This document shows, in pieces, positions 1 through 9,760 of a stretch of 64,000 bases of DNA; within the stretch, counting starts at the first letter, position 1; every line of letters begins with the position of its first letter. Where the stretch lies: NCBI GenBank assembly GCA_016839055.1, contig JAEKNX010000017.1:1-64000 (forward strand), in the 5' to 3' direction. The notes beneath the pieces were generated by a model. It did not search any database. It saw nothing but the letters and a program-made list of their open reading frames with translations, and was not told the DNA's origin. The position numbers were made by a program, and so were the translations under genes. This DNA is from Spirochaetales bacterium (GTDB taxonomy: Bacteria; Spirochaetota; Spirochaetia; UBA9216).

Positions 1-127
1 TTCGAGTTGCTGTTAAGCAGTTTGTCTCATCGACTGTGATAAGGAATATAATGAAATAGCCCCGCTCTGTCAACGGAATCTGAAATAATAATTCGTTTTT
101 TTCACCGAATTATTATGCCTCTTGCAA

Positions 128-325
128 TCAGCATTTCCCAATCCAGATTACAGGCTCTGAATACAAATTATCCAGCATAAAACCATTGATTTCCTGCCTG
201 TCAACAGGCTTACCATCATCATGTCTGTCGTGAATTTCAAGCTCATAAAAAGCAAATCCACCCTTCTCTTCTATATATCCCCAAGCTGATCGCCTATATC
301 CATGCCGCTCTCTGGCGAAAATATA
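128..325 (-). pseudogene. C-terminal fragment of an unrecognised protein
   Basis: Open frame of 65 codons on the minus strand without a start codon, ending in TGA at 128-130; an in-frame stop (326-328) bounds it upstream. The translation reads like real protein (GGFAFYELEIHDRHDDG, then FMLDNLYSEPVIWIGKC at the end) but I do not recognise the family. It stops being open about 20 bases before repeat element A (347-427), so it may be a gene tail cut by that element. The remaining sequence 1-127 shows only an AT-rich hairpin (87-95 with 106-114). Confidence 0.3.
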
Positions 326-346
326 CTAAGCATATGATGAATGCAA

Positions 347-427
347 ACCGGACTGTCCGGGGGTATCGCGGAAACAAAGACATAGCCTTTGTTTCCGCCG
401 CCTGCGCGCCCCTCCCATTCCTAACGC
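347..427 (+). repeat. Dispersed hairpin repeat, copy A
   Basis: Ends in CCGCCTGCGCGCCCCTCCC...CCTAACGC, the same right end as copies B (54503-54615) and C (61897-62025). Immediately before this end is a perfect 11-bp hairpin (369-379 pairs with 387-397; arm CGGAAACAAAG, 7-base loop). The GGGCGTT left end seen in B and C is not recognisable here, so the copy is probably truncated on the left. Confidence 0.6.
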
Positions 428-440
428 GGAAGAAATGCTG

Positions 441-1274
441 TTATCGTGATTTTTTCGTCTTAAGAAGGCTGCCTATCTGTCTAATACGGTTAGGATGAAT
501 GAAGATAATCAAAAAACCGCCTACGATGTTGCCAATTGTTACAGGCAGAATATTGCCCCAGATAGCCATATGCCCCGCGAATGAGGCACCCTCAACAAAT
601 AAGCCTATAGGAATTAAAAACATATTTGCAATACAGTGCTCAAATCCAATGGCAACAAAGGCCATAACAGGAACTATACAGCAGATAATCTTGGCAGTTA
701 TGTCCTTGGCCATAGCAGCCATGATAACGGCAATTACAACGAGCATATTACAGAAGATTCCCCGAATAACAGCAGAGCCGAATGAAAGCGAGAGTTTCTT
801 TCCCGCCACAGCTACCACAAGAGCTCCCATCCCCTCTATCTCGGCAACACCACCGAAGGCGCCGGTCGATTCACCGAAATAGCCGGCACGGTAGACAAGA
901 TACGTATAGGCCATAGCTCCAATAAAATTACCCAGGTAAACGAAGATCCAGTTGGTTATAAGCTTTCGAACGCTATAGCGTCTGCTCACAGCCCCTACAA
1001 GCATCAGCACATTGCCGGTAAAAAGTTCGGCGCCCGCAATGACTACCAGGATCAGCCCAACGGAGAAAACCGCCCCACCGACAATCTTACCCGCGCCCTC
1101 GTTAAGGGCCACGAGAAACAGATGCCCGCCAATGCTAACATACAAACCTGCAAGAATGCCCAGCAGCAGCAGCTGCCACGGCTTCGTATTAGCCTTCTTT
1201 ATACCCAGCTTGGAAATTGTCTTACCTAATTCCTCGAAAGTTAATTTTGGATCATAGGATCTCATATCACTCAT
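441..1274 (-). CDS. Formate/nitrite transporter (FNT) family channel
   Basis: Inner-membrane channel for small anions such as formate, nitrite or hydrosulfide; the exact substrate cannot be read from sequence. About 277 residues with six hydrophobic segments. Both family signatures are visible: GAELFTGN in the second membrane region and GIFCNMLVVIA in the fourth. I start at ATG 1274 (MSDMRSYDP) because GGGGA lies eight bases upstream and the family normally begins near this point; the open frame runs 44 codons further up to 1406 but that extension has no family character. It stands alone, with no formate or nitrite enzyme next to it. Confidence 0.9.
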   Translation of the reverse strand: MSDMRSYDPKLTFEELGKTISKLGIKKANTKPWQLLLLGILAGLYVSIGGHLFLVALNEGAGKIVGGAVFSVGLILVVIAGAELFTGNVLMLVGAVSRRYSVRKLITNWIFVYLGNFIGAMAYTYLVYRAGYFGESTGAFGGVAEIEGMGALVVAVAGKKLSLSFGSAVIRGIFCNMLVVIAVIMAAMAKDITAKIICCIVPVMAFVAIGFEHCIANMFLIPIGLFVEGASFAGHMAIWGNILPVTIGNIVGGFLIIFIHPNRIRQIGSLLKTKKSR

Positions 1275-1724
1275 GTTTGTTCCCCATTTGTTGATTTTAT
1301 TTATGAACTTAAGAATACCGATCTCAGTATCCACAACCCCTGAATCAGGAAGCCGACATAAAAACTCTTTCCAGTTATCATCGTCATTAAAGACGGCGGA
1401 TAACACCTTTTCCGCCGGTCTCTACAATGAACCCTCTTATAACAGAGCCATCATTACCGCCAGCGAGCCTTTTCATGAATCCATTCTCAGCATAAAAAGG
1501 TAAACTGTCAATATTAAAGTTATAAAGAAGCAAAAACTCTATTAAAACACCATCTACAAAGTCGCTGCAAAACAGCCCGCAGCTTAAATAATATTAAAGC
1601 TTTTCGTATGAAAAAGAAAGAGAACACCTCTTCAGAAAAAAGTCAGATATATATCAGCCCTATATCACCCCGCGAACAGGTACTCGCTTTAAAGTTTTAA
1701 TTATTCACAAAGGGAGGGGCTCTG
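1275..1724. other. Divergent intergenic region, no gene recognised
   Basis: About 450 bases between the FNT gene and the chemotaxis receptor, presumably holding both promoters. Short open frames exist on both strands (for example the upstream extension of the FNT frame to 1406) but none has a ribosome site or a recognisable product. Confidence 0.5.
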
Positions 1725-3524
1725 ATGAAGTCTTTCAAATTCAAACTAATAATTCTGTTTATTATTATGACTGTTTCCGGAGCGGTGCTCTCCGGACTTC
1801 TTGTTTACAGAGACTACATAAAATATATAGACGATTCCGTCGCAGAAAAATTGGAGATCGCCGCCTATGCGGCCGAGGTTGCCCTGGATTATTCAAAAAT
1901 ACATGAACTTTTACAGCCGGGGGCTCAAGAATCGGAATATTATCAGGATGGAATCAATAAACTAAGCAGGCTTAATGCGAGAATAGGTTCTGAATACATC
2001 TATTGTGTCCTGAAAGACGAGTCAGGTGACTTTATCTTTGGATTTGACAGCGGCTCAGTTGATGATCCTCCTGAGGATGACAGTTTTCTCGGGGCGGTTG
2101 AGGATTGGGATAATCTTCTCGTCGCCTGGGACAGCGGTGAACTTGTGATCGACCAGGAATACTTCTCAGATGAATGGGGAACATTCCGTTCCTCCTGCCT
2201 GCCTCTCATAGATGAACAGGGGAATGTATTTGCTGCAATCGGAGTCGATATAGCCGCAAGTTTTATAGAATCGCTGAAGTTAAAGACCAGTATCGTGCTG
2301 ATAATGTCCATCCTCATTGCCGCGGCACTTGCAGCCTTGATAGCAGTTATGTCAGCTAAAAAAATAGTACGGCCTATCTCGATTACATCAGAAGCACTGG
2401 CCGATATTGCAGCCGGACAGGGGGACCTCACCAGGAGGCTTGAGCGGATTTCCAATGATGAAATTGGGACTATGGCTGACAACTACAATGGTTTTGTTGA
2501 GACGATGTCTGATATCATCCAGCGGATTATTAATGCCGAGAAGGACCTTAATGCGGGCGGCCTCGAACTATCTGCCGGGATGGGGCAGACCGCAGTCTCA
2601 CTGATCCAGATTAATACAACTATATTAAAAATTAAAGAGCAGCTCGAAATTCAAACGGACAGGTTGAAGCACTTTTTCACTGCCCTTGGTGCAAACGGGA
2701 AAAGTATTAACGGGCTGAACGTCAGTATCGATGATCAGGCTGCCAGTCTTGAAGAATCCTCGGCCGCAATAGAGGAAATGCTGAGTAATATCAAATCAGT
2801 TACAGCCGTTGTCGGCCGGTCGGATGACCTCTTCAGAGAACTTAAAACTGCATCTGACAAAGGTATGAGTCTGATTGAGACAGTAAGTAGTCAAACCGGA
2901 AGCATAGCAGGCCAGTCAGAGAGCCTACAGCAGGCTAATTCGGTTATTGCAGGAATTGCATCTCAAACAAATCTTCTTGCCATGAATGCCGCAATTGAAG
3001 CCGCTCATGCCGGAAACGCAGGGAAAGGATTCAGCGTAGTATCGGATGAAATTCGGAAACTCGCCGAGGAAAGCTCTCATCAGTCAAAATCAATAGGAGC
3101 ATCACTTAAGACTGTGATAAATTCAATTGAAAACATTGTAAGTTCAACAAGTGAGGCAGAAAAAGCCTTTGTTAAGGTTATCAATCTAGTCGATGCCCTT
3201 ATCCCCTCCTCCGCTCAGATCTCCGGTGCCATGGAAGAACAGAATGCCGGAAGCAGTCAGATTCTCGAAGCTCTTGACTCGTTGAAGAACATAACAGTAG
3301 ATGTACAGCAGAGAGCCTCAGAGATGATGGATAACGGAGTAGTACTCAAAGGGCTGATGAGTGAAATTAATAATATTAATTCTGATATATCTACAAGCAT
3401 GAATGAAATAGAAAATGGCGCGGGTGAGATAAGCTCAGCTGCCGATCTGACCACAAAAATCGCTAACAGGCACAGGCAGAGCATCACTGTTTTATCGAAG
3501 CAGACATCAATGTTTAAAATTTAA
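1725..3524 (+). CDS. Methyl-accepting chemotaxis protein
   Basis: Membrane chemoreceptor of 599 residues that signals to CheA/CheW. Order of parts: membrane helix at about residues 7-27, a periplasmic sensor of roughly 160 residues of Cache/PDC type by size and position, second membrane helix about 190-211, a HAMP domain to about 265, then the coiled-coil signalling domain. The hairpin tip ([20 protein letters not shown], near residue 413) is the most conserved part of the family and is intact. A strong ribosome site (AAAGGGAGGGG) precedes the ATG. The ligand is unknown; there are no chemotaxis genes beside it. Confidence 0.95.
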   Translation: MKSFKFKLIILFIIMTVSGAVLSGLLVYRDYIKYIDDSVAEKLEIAAYAAEVALDYSKIHELLQPGAQESEYYQDGINKLSRLNARIGSEYIYCVLKDESGDFIFGFDSGSVDDPPEDDSFLGAVEDWDNLLVAWDSGELVIDQEYFSDEWGTFRSSCLPLIDEQGNVFAAIGVDIAASFIESLKLKTSIVLIMSILIAAALAALIAVMSAKKIVRPISITSEALADIAAGQGDLTRRLERISNDEIGTMADNYNGFVETMSDIIQRIINAEKDLNAGGLELSAGMGQTAVSLIQINTTILKIKEQLEIQTDRLKHFFTALGANGKSINGLNVSIDDQAASLEESSAAIEEMLSNIKSVTAVVGRSDDLFRELKTASDKGMSLIETVSSQTGSIAGQSESLQQANSVIAGIASQTNLLAMNAAIEAAHAGNAGKGFSVVSDEIRKLAEESSHQSKSIGASLKTVINSIENIVSSTSEAEKAFVKVINLVDALIPSSAQISGAMEEQNAGSSQILEALDSLKNITVDVQQRASEMMDNGVVLKGLMSEINNINSDISTSMNEIENGAGEISSAADLTTKIANRHRQSITVLSKQTSMFKI

Positions 3525-3662
3525 AGAATACGGATGACAACATCCTTTACCAGGAAATTGATAGTTCTGGCTTCTTAATTATCTTTAGCCCGCACTTTAT
3601 TCCGCACTTTTATTGCTCAGCTCTGTCTCTTTCGACTATAATTATCCTTGGAAGGAGTTCAG

Positions 3663-4406
3663 ATGGACACTATCGGAGTAATCGGCGCAATGCCGGAAGA
3701 GATGGAACTACTAAAACTCAAGCTGGGTAAGTTTGAAACTTACAGCCGGGGCGGAAACACCTTTTTCATCGGTGAACTCCATAATTCCCGAATCATCCTG
3801 TTACAAAGCGGTATAGGCAAGGTCAATGCTGCAATCGGAACAACCTTGATGATTTCCCATTACAATCCAATATGCATAATCAATACAGGCTCGGCCGGAG
3901 CAGTCTTTAAAGATCTGAAAATAGGAGACGTGGTTATCTCCTCCGATGTCGTTCATCACGATGTGGATGTTACAGCCTTCGGATACCAGTTCGGCCAGGT
4001 TCCGCAGATGCCTCACGCCTTCCTTCCGGGCGACGATCTGGTGGCCATGGCTGAGGCAGCAGGGAAAAAGCTGGATGGAATACATGTTCGGCAGGCAGGA
4101 ATTGCAACGGGAGACTCATTCATGAATGATCCTGAGAAAATAACGTTCATAAGGAAGCACTTTCCAACTGCAGCGGCCGTGGAGATGGAAGCGGCAGCCA
4201 TTGCACAGACCTGCCATCAGTTCAGCAAACCCTTTGTAATCATTCGATCAATATCTGATAATGCTGACAATGAAGCTACTGTTTCCTTCGACGCCTTCAT
4301 AAAAACCGCTGCCGATAATTCGGCAAAGATGGTACTTGAGATAATTCACAGCCTTAGAGATTATGTGGACGAGAAAGAACGTCGGCGTATAAAGGAAGCC
4401 TTATAG
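3663..4406 (+). CDS. mtnN: 5'-methylthioadenosine/S-adenosylhomocysteine nucleosidase
   Basis: Hydrolyses methylthioadenosine and S-adenosylhomocysteine to adenine plus the thio-sugar in the methionine salvage and activated-methyl cycle. The 247-residue protein has the usual family length and landmarks: GAMPEEM at the N-terminus (catalytic Glu), SGIGKVNAA, NTGSAG, AVEMEAAAIAQ and SISDNAD (catalytic Asp). I chose ATG 3663 rather than the in-frame TTG at 3648 because GGAAGGAG sits five bases before 3663 and would lie inside the longer version. Monocistronic. Confidence 0.95.
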   Translation: MDTIGVIGAMPEEMELLKLKLGKFETYSRGGNTFFIGELHNSRIILLQSGIGKVNAAIGTTLMISHYNPICIINTGSAGAVFKDLKIGDVVISSDVVHHDVDVTAFGYQFGQVPQMPHAFLPGDDLVAMAEAAGKKLDGIHVRQAGIATGDSFMNDPEKITFIRKHFPTAAAVEMEAAAIAQTCHQFSKPFVIIRSISDNADNEATVSFDAFIKTAADNSAKMVLEIIHSLRDYVDEKERRRIKEAL

Positions 4407-4869
4407 GCATAATAAGCGGGCTTCAAAGGCAGCCGTCTTGACTCATGATATTATCCTGAGCTTCTTTTAAAAAAACATTAAAAAAGTATAATTATCTTAG
4501 CAGACAACCCCGGTTTTACTTTAGGAACCTGAAATAGTTAATAAAGCCTGATTTGAAGATATATCATTCCTACACTTTCAATAATAGCACCATATTTGCA
4601 GAAGCATATCCTAAAAAATGCCTAAATGATTGCTCGAGGAAGCCGGGATTAATGAATATTAAAGACTGTGTACAGGGGGCCATATTTATAAATGAAAAGC
4701 TGAAATATCAAACAGTTATTCAACCCGGCGCCGGACACAAGGGGTACAGGCCCTCATTGGTTTTTTTTGGATTGAAGGAAAAGATGACTTTTTTATAGTA
4801 TAACGTGACAAGCTCCGTTTCATAATATATTATTTTAAATAAAACAACATGTCCTAACGGAGGATTATT
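4407..4869. other. Intergenic region without supported gene
   Basis: 463 bases. A TTG-started open frame of 81 codons (4553-4798) has no ribosome site and no recognisable character, so I do not call it. The end of the stretch holds GGAGG (4859-4863), which is the ribosome site of the following lipoprotein gene. Confidence 0.5.
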
Positions 4870-5949
4870 TTGAAAAAATGTTCACTTATTCTTATGAGTC
4901 TTGGGTTTCTATTTACCACTCTTGTTCTCTCCTGCGAAAATGGTGAGACAATACCGCCGAACCTTTCTCTGCTTTTTGGCATCACCATTGACGAGGTTGA
5001 GTATATTAATAATGAAACCTACAATTTCAGCCTGATTGAAGCCGAGATCGGCAGTAAAACGTTCACTCTGACCCTTGCAAATACCGGCGATACCGATATT
5101 ACGATTACTGCAGTTGAACTATCGAATTCTACTAACTATTCGATATCTATCCCTGAGCTTCCTTACACCGCAGCCCCAGCAGGAATAGTCGAAGCATCGG
5201 TAACATTCAGCCCCAAGGCATCGGGCGTGCTGCCCGCGACTGTGAGCATAACCCTTACAGGTTTCACCGACCCCTTCGTCCTCAACCTTACCGGAGAGGG
5301 AAATTATCCGCCTACTGTCAAATTCGGAATAGCGGTCACAGGAGCGAAAAATGTGGAATCCAATGGATTTTACGCGCGGAATGGATTTTTGCAGTGCGGA
5401 GATACTCTAAGACCACAGTATGATAAAACCGGGAGTCCTAATTATTACTGTTATATCTACAATGCTTCAGATTATTATTTTTGGTGCCTTGATGATTCAC
5501 TGGATGCTGATTATGACACACCACCGGAATATTATTATGAATATGAATATGACAATTCTGAGTATATGCCAATTGTTCCGCCGGCAAGCGTCTGGACGCT
5601 TGGTACGGCTACCGGCAGTCTTCCCGTACTTACCCTCCACGACATCACCGGCGAATACGGTATAGTTAATGAGGAACTAACAGCCAACTATTTCTACAGC
5701 GATGTGGACAATGACACCGAGAATACGGCGGCGGTAACCTACCAGTGGTATAGCTGCACTACCATAGATGGGACCTACGAAGCCATAGCCGGGGAGACGG
5801 CCAAAACCTGTACCCCAGAGACTCCTGGTGTTTTTCTAAAAGTTGAAGTCACCCCATATGCCGCAACAGGAATTACGGCCGGCAAGGCAGCACTCAGCAG
5901 TCCGACAGTTGAGATTATGCCGCCACCTCAACAAAACCCCAATCAATGA
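4870..5949 (+). CDS. Lipoprotein with Ig-like (choice-of-anchor D type) domains
   Basis: Surface or periplasmic lipoprotein of 359 residues, function unknown. The signal peptide ends in the lipobox LVLSC with the lipidated Cys at residue 22. Residues about 40-145 form a beta domain with the pattern FTLTLANTGDTDITITAVEL ... LTGEG, typical of the HYDIN/choice-of-anchor D group. A Tyr/Asp-rich linker follows, then an Ig-like C-terminus (YQWYSC ... VEVTPYA). The start is a TTG with GGAGG eight bases upstream; no ATG fits. A strong terminator follows the stop codon. Confidence 0.8.
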   Translation: MKKCSLILMSLGFLFTTLVLSCENGETIPPNLSLLFGITIDEVEYINNETYNFSLIEAEIGSKTFTLTLANTGDTDITITAVELSNSTNYSISIPELPYTAAPAGIVEASVTFSPKASGVLPATVSITLTGFTDPFVLNLTGEGNYPPTVKFGIAVTGAKNVESNGFYARNGFLQCGDTLRPQYDKTGSPNYYCYIYNASDYYFWCLDDSLDADYDTPPEYYYEYEYDNSEYMPIVPPASVWTLGTATGSLPVLTLHDITGEYGIVNEELTANYFYSDVDNDTENTAAVTYQWYSCTTIDGTYEAIAGETAKTCTPETPGVFLKVEVTPYAATGITAGKAALSSPTVEIMPPPQQNPNQ

Positions 5950-6001
5950 CAAACTTCATAGAAGCGGATTTGTATTAACCGCTAATATCAATTGCCTATA
6001 C

Positions 6002-6034
6002 AGCGGCTTCGCCTAATTCGAAGCCGCTTTTTTT
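6002..6034 (+). terminator. Rho-independent terminator of the lipoprotein gene
   Basis: Perfect 10-bp stem AGCGGCTTCG / CGAAGCCGCT around a 7-base loop, followed by a run of T. It lies 52 bases after the lipoprotein stop codon. Confidence 0.95.
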
Positions 6035-6064
6035 ATTAATCAAACAGCATCAGTCGGTCCAGGT

Positions 6065-6190
6065 TCAAGTCAATAATCCTGACACGCTCTCTTCCTGGCA
6101 GGCTTTTTCCATTCTGTGATTGCCGTCGATTAGATTATATGAACCAGGCGATATTTCAGCTGATATAACAGGAGAAAAAGGACACCTCAA
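6065..6190 (-). pseudogene. Remnant of a ParB-nuclease-like protein
   Basis: On the minus strand this stretch encodes ...PVISAEISPGSYNLIDG followed by NHRMEKA and ends in TGA at 6065-6067. The core YNLIDGNHRMEKA resembles the ParB/sulfiredoxin-like motif (LIDGxHRxEA). There is no start codon and the rest of the domain is missing, so this is a gene tail only. Confidence 0.4.
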
Positions 6191-6225
6191 CAAGAATATT
6201 ACCCGGCTAAAGCCTTTTAAATAAA

Positions 6226-7389
6226 CTAGAAGTTTCTAATTAGCGACGCGACAGACTCGCGCATTGCTGTCTGCTCTACCTGAAAAAATACATAGTCACC
6301 GTCGGCTGTGGTTTCTTCACCGGCATAGAACATCTGACTGTGCAGCAGCAGAAAATCTCCAATATATTCAAATAAATCCGCCCGTGCTGATGAGCCGGCC
6401 GGTATTTCTCCGCCGGACTCAAGCAGCATTATAAGCTGAACTCCGGCATAAGCTTTAAACAGATGAGCAGTTACGCCCCCCTCCCTCTCCATCTCGGGCA
6501 GAGTTGAAGATAGTACTCCGAACACAAAACTGTTGTCATCCTCCCAGTCGGCAAGCAGTCCGGCAGGCGCAGCAGACGAGGGCTCTGCTGTCTCCGAATT
6601 TTCAGCCGTCTGTTTCAAAGACGTATCCGGCTGTGATTTCATCAATTGGGGGTAGATTACAAAGTAACCAACCAGCAATACGGTAGTAATCAAGGTGATT
6701 ATCGAAATTCTTCGGACATGCTTTTTCATCACACCTGAAATACGGATTTCGGCCTGCACGGCAAGACCTTCGCCAACAGCGGCAGGAATGTTTGAAACAC
6801 CCTTCTGCAGCAGTTCGTTGAAAAAATCCCGGATATTCTGCGGAGAAATGAGTATAAAACCGCCCGCGTCGGTACGAAGCAAAATCAGCTCCGCCCGCGG
6901 CCTAACCGAATAGTCCGTAATGTTTGTTGCATACCCGCGGCGAATTTCGGTGCCGGTTACCGGAATTGACAGATAACGGACAACATCGCCTGCCCGGCGG
7001 GTTGATTTATACCATGAGCTGATATCCATCTGCCGTTCCGAATCAACGGTTGATTTGTAGAGTTCTTCCATAAACCTGCGGCTTTCATCCTTCGACAACA
7101 GCGCCGCGGATGCTATATCTTTGAATCTGAGAACCTTTTCGGAAAATGCAGTTTTAAGAAGTACTTTCTCATCGCCTAAACCATATTTCCTCCCCCAGGC
7201 GGCCGCGGAAGGAATAATAAACGCATAAAACAGAACTCCCAAACCGATAACAGCTATCCCCTGAGCAGTAAGCCCGAAGATAATCGGAAGAAAACCGGCG
7301 AGGATAAATATACCGAAAACAATAAGAAAAGGACGGACCTGACGGAACCCCCGCTGCGGAGAAAACCATCTGTAAATATCTCTGTTCAT
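6226..7389 (-). CDS. Membrane protein of unknown function
   Basis: 387 residues. I do not recognise the family. Two adjacent hydrophobic segments lie near residues 18-60, then a soluble region of about 160 residues, a third membrane segment near 225-245, an acidic Ser/Ala-rich linker (about 255-280) and a second soluble domain. A TATAAT hexamer ends only six bases before the ATG, so the transcript may be leaderless or nearly so. It lies 83 bases downstream of the MFS-HEAT gene on the same strand and could also be transcribed with it. Confidence 0.65.
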   Translation of the reverse strand: MNRDIYRWFSPQRGFRQVRPFLIVFGIFILAGFLPIIFGLTAQGIAVIGLGVLFYAFIIPSAAAWGRKYGLGDEKVLLKTAFSEKVLRFKDIASAALLSKDESRRFMEELYKSTVDSERQMDISSWYKSTRRAGDVVRYLSIPVTGTEIRRGYATNITDYSVRPRAELILLRTDAGGFILISPQNIRDFFNELLQKGVSNIPAAVGEGLAVQAEIRISGVMKKHVRRISIITLITTVLLVGYFVIYPQLMKSQPDTSLKQTAENSETAEPSSAAPAGLLADWEDDNSFVFGVLSSTLPEMEREGGVTAHLFKAYAGVQLIMLLESGGEIPAGSSARADLFEYIGDFLLLHSQMFYAGEETTADGDYVFFQVEQTAMRESVASLIRNF

Positions 7390-7472
7390 GCTTAAATTAT
7401 ATCATGAATTCGGCTTATTACCGCTTTAATAGCCATACAATGCGAAACGCTATCCAGGAAGCCTGCCCGGCA

Positions 7473-9647
7473 TTAACCGGAGACCTTCAGCAGCTGAAAA
7501 GTAAAATATACCGCGGCCAGGGCATCATCATAGCCGCTGCGCTCTGCCGGGTAAGACAGAAGGCTGTTCTTCATTTCCTGAAAATATGAGGGCACTTCGC
7601 GGCCGCTGATAATTTCCTTGCACCTTTCCCATATCCTGGCCAGTTCATCGTCCCTGAACCAAACTTGAAAATCATGATGTGACTCGTAAAAAAGCTCTTC
7701 TCCGCGGGCCTCATCAAGAAAATCGCTGAGGCCGGACCCCCTCTTCATATTTCTGATCTGAAAAATATCGGCCAGCGGAGGATCCATTTCAAGCAGACTG
7801 GCATGGAGGCTGTAGACAGTCTGGCTGACAGCGCTGCCTTCTCCGGCTTTCTCCACACTAAAAAGTCCGGACAAATATGAGCCTGCCTTATCCATGTGTT
7901 TCAGCGCAATTATATAATTCATCCGGTTCCAGATCCCGGCCGCCCGGGAGGCCTGCTGTGCAACCTTTTGGAGAGGATAAACACATCCTATTCTTCCCAG
8001 TGATTTAGCCGCGTTTGATGCGGCGGCGGGGTCATCTCCATCGAGGATGGAGATGAGCAGCTTCTCAGTTTTATCACCAGGATATGCCCCAAGCGCAAAT
8101 ATCGCCTTCAGCCTGTGGTATGAACCGGCATCGGAAGCCTCTCTGAGAAGATCAGGCAGAAGAGCCGGTCTGGGATTCGAAAAAAGCGATGTAATCAGCT
8201 GGCCCTTATCGGTCAACAGTGGATTAAAAAGTATTGATCTTATTTCCTCTGTTGCCATCCTTGAATTGTTTTTTCCGATATTCAAGAGAATTGTCTGACG
8301 ATCCATCCGGTTTTCAGTAGTGTACAGCCTGCCTATTTTCTGATAAGTGGTAAGGTTTGTCGGAGAAAATATGATGGCTGCAGCCTCTCCGGGCGACAGG
8401 CTGCCTTTTTCACGAATCTTCAGGGTCAGAATCAGTGAAATAAAGCATAAGATAAAAGCCAGTAAAAATGTATACGAGTATCCGTTGCTGACAAAGAAAA
8501 AAGGCCTTGCTGATGAAAGATCAGCAAGGCGTCCCCCGGCGTATCCGAAGAGAAGCGCTACAAAGGCGATAGAGAAATTGATCATGCTTGAAAAACCTAC
8601 AGTGTCCCCCTCGGGAAGACTCTCCACTATCAGCCTGTTAACAAGAAGATCATTAGCCCTGAGGAAAAAAGTGGTAATGAACATGAATATGAAGTATATA
8701 AAGACAGCTGTCCCTGATGATACCAGCACCCAGATAATGGAATTTACTGCAAGCAGCGATATAACCCATATTAAAAGCGGACGGCTGCCCAGTCGGTCCC
8801 CGAAACTTCGGGCGAAAAACGCCGAGGCAATTGTAGAAATTCCAGCGGCCAGGGTCAGAAGAAATATCATGCTCGTTGAGAATCCGGCATCCCGGCTCAA
8901 TAGCGGAATAATGAAACTGAAAAGTACTAATTGAGCCGTATTCAGCCATGCAAGAAAAATTCTAAGTCGGATCTCCCTTTCTCTCAGGGAATCACGGAGC
9001 ACAATAAAAACATTCCGGCCTTTTGTATATTTAATTTTTTCACGGCAGGGTATTTTCCTTATTTCAAAGGCTGCGACGGTATTTAATACCACCCCGGCTA
9101 TTTCAAGAAAGAGCAGTCCTGTAATTCCGGTCAGCTGTTTCAGAGAAGTTACTAAAAAGCTGATGCCTCTCGACAATGTATTTGAGAGCTGAAATCGGAG
9201 GGAAGAGGCTGAGAGAATTGTTCCTCTGGTGCGGCTGCTCGAAATCATTCGTATAAGAGGCTGATAAATTGCAGCCCCCACTATCCTTGCCGTGCAGAAC
9301 ATTGTATATACAACAAGAATCAGCCAGACTGCATATCTTCCCTGAATAAAAAACAGGGCTATATACGCAAGGCAGATAATTCCCCGGATCAGCCAGGACA
9401 GATACTGAAGGCTTACTATATTCTTACCGGCAAAAATCCTCGGAACCATTGATAAAAAGACGCCTGCAAAATATATTACTGATGAGAGATAACCGAGCTG
9501 CGTATTTGTTGCTCCAAAGTAGACGGCAAGAAGAATTACCGGAGTGTCGCCCAGAAAGTTGAATCCCAGCCCGTTAAAAAACTGAAACCGGTAATGATGT
9601 TTTATTCCTTTTATTTTCTCTTCAGCTGACAGAAACGGGCTGCTCAT
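7473..9647 (-). CDS. MFS transporter fused to a C-terminal HEAT-like domain
   Basis: 724 residues, nearly twice the usual MFS size. Residues about 1-410 hold roughly twelve hydrophobic segments of a major facilitator transporter, including a charged cytoplasmic loop around SSSRTRGTILSAS. Residues about 430-720 are soluble and helical, with short repeats of HEAT type (for example LLISILDGDDPAAASNAAKS, LGRIGCVYPLQKVAQQ). The substrate is unknown. The HEAT part presumably lies in the cytoplasm and could act as a partner-binding or regulatory domain (inference). Confidence 0.8.
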   Translation of the reverse strand: MSSPFLSAEEKIKGIKHHYRFQFFNGLGFNFLGDTPVILLAVYFGATNTQLGYLSSVIYFAGVFLSMVPRIFAGKNIVSLQYLSWLIRGIICLAYIALFFIQGRYAVWLILVVYTMFCTARIVGAAIYQPLIRMISSSRTRGTILSASSLRFQLSNTLSRGISFLVTSLKQLTGITGLLFLEIAGVVLNTVAAFEIRKIPCREKIKYTKGRNVFIVLRDSLREREIRLRIFLAWLNTAQLVLFSFIIPLLSRDAGFSTSMIFLLTLAAGISTIASAFFARSFGDRLGSRPLLIWVISLLAVNSIIWVLVSSGTAVFIYFIFMFITTFFLRANDLLVNRLIVESLPEGDTVGFSSMINFSIAFVALLFGYAGGRLADLSSARPFFFVSNGYSYTFLLAFILCFISLILTLKIREKGSLSPGEAAAIIFSPTNLTTYQKIGRLYTTENRMDRQTILLNIGKNNSRMATEEIRSILFNPLLTDKGQLITSLFSNPRPALLPDLLREASDAGSYHRLKAIFALGAYPGDKTEKLLISILDGDDPAAASNAAKSLGRIGCVYPLQKVAQQASRAAGIWNRMNYIIALKHMDKAGSYLSGLFSVEKAGEGSAVSQTVYSLHASLLEMDPPLADIFQIRNMKRGSGLSDFLDEARGEELFYESHHDFQVWFRDDELARIWERCKEIISGREVPSYFQEMKNSLLSYPAERSGYDDALAAVYFTFQLLKVSG

Positions 9648-9760
9648 GTGTCAAGCATAACTCCATATGAGTAAAATGTCACCGGGGTAATTATAATTAC
9701 TTATCAGCTGCTTTAGCCTCGGTTCATTTTATGGCTTGAATGGCCAGTCCAAGTGAAAAG

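Noticed and set aside
1275-1406. N-terminal extension of the FNT channel
   Set aside because: A good ribosome site precedes the ATG at 1274, and the 44 extra residues do not fit the family.
4553-4798. 81-codon open frame as a gene
   Set aside because: TTG start without a ribosome site, no family character, in a long intergenic region.
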